DNA of 17,632 bases from Desulfobacterales bacterium (GTDB taxonomy: Bacteria; Desulfobacterota; Desulfobacteria; Desulfobacterales; C00003060), in NCBI GenBank assembly GCA_030616425.1, contig JAUWXJ010000023.1:1-17632 (forward strand). Direction: 5' to 3'. The notes beneath the pieces were generated by a model. That model had not been told where the DNA came from. It saw only the letters and a list, made by a program, of their open reading frames with translations, and did no database searches. Below are positions 16,135 through 17,632 of this stretch, one piece after another. Both the position numbers and the translations under genes were made by a program. Every line of letters starts with the position of its first letter. Within the stretch, counting starts at the first letter, position 1.

Positions 16135-16163
16135 ACTATAGTTTACAAAAACTGACATGTCAA
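16135..16163 (-). promoter_or_regulatory. Sigma-70-type promoter of the toxin-antitoxin pair
   Basis: On the - strand, TTGACA (16158-16163) and TATAGT (16135-16140) are separated by exactly 17 bases, close to the sigma-70 consensus. Transcription should begin near 16128, giving a short leader before the antitoxin's ribosome site. Confidence 0.8.
16153..16162. promoter_or_regulatory. Operator-like palindrome over the -35 box
   Basis: TGACATGTCA is a perfect 10-base palindrome that overlaps the -35 box of the toxin-antitoxin promoter. This is where a Phd/YefM autorepressor would be expected to bind; binding is inferred. Confidence 0.55.
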
Positions 16164-16261
16164 GAAGGAATTAGAAATTCCAACCATGATTGAGGGATAT
16201 CGGAAAGTAAGGAGTAGGGACTAGGGAGTAAGCAGAAAATTAGTGCATAGTGCTTCCCTAT

Positions 16262-17557
16262 TCAGGAAGTCGGGATACTATCGGTAGTGCCGCTGAGTCT
16301 CTGCTTTTCTGTAACCCCTAAAACAACCCCAGCCAGAAACCAGAAAAGCATAGCTGTGTCGTCAATAAAGAAGTCATCGAACATGTTTCTGAAAATAACT
16401 GCCACGATCATCAACAACAGGGCGCTTGCCAGGAAGTGTGGGAGCTGTCCTAGCGGTGACCTCTGGTAGCCGCGCCAGCCCAGCCAAAGCAGGCGAGACA
16501 GGAGAAAAAGGAAAGCCAAGAGTCCCAGAAGGCCCAATTCCAGACCCAGATTCAGAAACGTGTTATGTGCATGCCAGTATAGGCCGGTCTCTTTACGTTT
16601 ATAGTAATCGTATTTATTGTAAGGGCTGCGCCTGCCAAAACCGGCTCCTATCATGGGGTTGTCCACAAGATATCCCAGGGAGACACGCCAGGTGGTAAAG
16701 CGCCTGCCGATGGTTTTTTCAGGATCAAGGATTAGTTGGCTCAGACTGTGCAAATTCTTCTCTTCATGGACAAGGGTTTGGGTAGGGGTCAGGTAAAGCC
16801 CACTCCCTACAGCGATCAGAAAAATAGCCAGGCAGATACCCCTAATCCAAATCTTTCTGGGAATCAAACAGATAGCGGCAGCAACCATCATAAGAAATGC
16901 CACCCATGCCCCTCGCTGAAAGGTGATGTAAAGGGAAAACAGATTTGCTGTTGCCAGTATAATGACCAGCGCCTGTACCCACCATTTCCTCCACTCCACT
17001 ACTAGCCATAACAAGAATGGAAAGACAGTAATCAAGTAGGTTGAATAGGTCCCGCCACCCGAATGGAGTGAAGCCCACCCAGATCGAAACTCCTCGCTAG
17101 CTTCAGGCCGTGTGATCAAGCTACTCCCCTGGCTTATAAACTCGGCGATTCCCACCGAAACCATTATTAGGTTACCTGCAGTAATCCCCAAGAGTATTGC
17201 CTTGGCCCGTTTCTCTGTTGTGACGAACTGGACTACGAGCAAGAAGAGCAAAAAGTTCTTAAGATACTCCCCGCGGAACTGATTCAATGAGTAGCCAAGA
17301 TCGACCGCTGTGAAGAGAGAAAGGACGACAAGGGCTCCATAAATAATCCACGCAGCCTCAAGTCGTGTGGTCCTTGGACGCCAGTGGCGGGTCAGGATCG
17401 CTTTGATCAGCCAGCACAGAAAGACAATCCCTATGCTGATATCCCTGACAGCCGAGATACTTGCTACAGGCAGGGATACTACCAGGATGATCAAGAATCC
17501 CAGGGCGATCTGATCCAATCGAAAGGCCCATTTTTCCCGATTCAAGAGGATGACCAT
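16262..17557 (-). CDS. O-antigen ligase/polymerase-like membrane protein (WaaL/Wzy_C)
   Basis: A 431-residue protein with about 10-11 membrane segments and a larger loop around 230-330. It carries the Wzy_C/WaaL signature: NPMIGAGFG, then HAHNTFLNLGLELGLLGL, where the His is the usual catalytic candidate. It joins polymer to lipid A core, or polymerises repeat units, at the periplasmic face; sequence alone cannot separate the two. The ATG at 17557 is the first good start; its ribosome site is weak. A 92-base part of its 3' half is repeated at 15158-15249. It is convergent with the GT2 gene and lies upstream of the toxin-antitoxin promoter. Confidence 0.85.
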   Translation of the reverse strand: MVILLNREKWAFRLDQIALGFLIILVVSLPVASISAVRDISIGIVFLCWLIKAILTRHWRPRTTRLEAAWIIYGALVVLSLFTAVDLGYSLNQFRGEYLKNFLLFLLVVQFVTTEKRAKAILLGITAGNLIMVSVGIAEFISQGSSLITRPEASEEFRSGWASLHSGGGTYSTYLITVFPFLLWLVVEWRKWWVQALVIILATANLFSLYITFQRGAWVAFLMMVAAAICLIPRKIWIRGICLAIFLIAVGSGLYLTPTQTLVHEEKNLHSLSQLILDPEKTIGRRFTTWRVSLGYLVDNPMIGAGFGRRSPYNKYDYYKRKETGLYWHAHNTFLNLGLELGLLGLLAFLFLLSRLLWLGWRGYQRSPLGQLPHFLASALLLMIVAVIFRNMFDDFFIDDTAMLFWFLAGVVLGVTEKQRLSGTTDSIPTS

Positions 17558-17589
17558 GAATCACCATCTTGCAAGAAAACTTTCATATA

Positions 17590-17601
17590 CCTTCGCGAAG
17601 G
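17590..17601. promoter_or_regulatory. Perfect palindrome upstream of the ligase gene
   Basis: CCTTCGCGAAGG is a perfect 12-base palindrome, 33 bases before the ligase start, with near-symmetric AT on both sides. It could be an operator or a hairpin. No clear promoter around it can be supported. Confidence 0.4.
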
Positions 17602-17632
17602 ATATCCCATGACAAGTTGGCCTAAAGAAAAT

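Larger units (their letters stand above)
15158..16426. repeat. Direct repeat pair (92 bp) flanking the toxin-antitoxin pair
   Basis: Copies at 15158-15249 and 16335-16426 are in the same orientation, 1177 bases apart, with 3 mismatches. Between them are the RelE/Phd-type genes. Recombination between the copies would delete that module and the end of the ligase gene. Confidence 0.85.

Noticed and set aside
16105..16158. Earlier start for the antitoxin at 16158
   Set aside because: It falls within the -10/-35 region, while ATG 16104 has a good ribosome site and the family N-terminus.
1..17632. tRNA or rRNA genes
   Set aside because: I saw no cloverleaf or conserved rRNA stretch on either strand by eye.

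Overview
The window looks like a surface-polysaccharide (O-antigen or capsule) biosynthesis region of a Gram-negative bacterium. A KdsB-type CMP-sugar synthetase, an O-antigen ligase-like membrane protein, an MsbA-like exporter and several sugar-modifying genes point to an LPS-type envelope. Two Fe-S proteins (a B12-type radical SAM protein and a 2[4Fe-4S] protein) would suit an anaerobe. Heptad repeats, hairpins and toxin-antitoxin modules between genes resemble Desulfobacterota-type genomes, but that placement is inference.

Layout. 1-2093: the 3' end of a PLP aminotransferase and a B12-binding-type radical SAM gene, probably one transcription unit. 2094-3147: about 1 kb without a convincing gene, rich in hairpins and heptad repeats. 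3148-4977: an AT-richer ABC exporter. 5020-12092: six tightly packed genes on the + strand: an HMGL-type aldolase fused to a GT42/DUF115-like domain, an LdpA-like ferredoxin protein, a HAD phosphatase, an HpcH-type aldolase, a divergent KdsB, and a large TIGR04326-like surface carbohydrate protein. 12093-12544: a gap with a 177-bp imperfect palindrome. 12545-15159: an RmlD-like reductase, a nucleotidyltransferase with a small overlapping partner, and a GT2 glycosyltransferase. 15158-15249: a 92-bp fragment of a second O-antigen ligase gene. 15554-16163 (- strand): a Phd/RelE-type toxin-antitoxin pair with a visible promoter and operator-like palindrome. 16262-17557 (- strand): the O-antigen ligase/polymerase gene.

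The most interesting unit is 5020-12092. It combines two carbon-carbon bond aldolase families, a sugar-phosphate-type phosphatase, a CMP-sugar synthetase with changes at KDO-site positions, and a C-terminal domain resembling CMP-sialic-acid transferases. No KdsA or NeuB synthase is present. Together these suggest a pathway for a non-standard 2-keto-3-deoxy (ulosonic) acid that is activated by CTP and transferred to a surface glycan. The LdpA-like Fe-S protein has no obvious job in such a pathway and is the main unknown. The function is inferred from families and gene order only.
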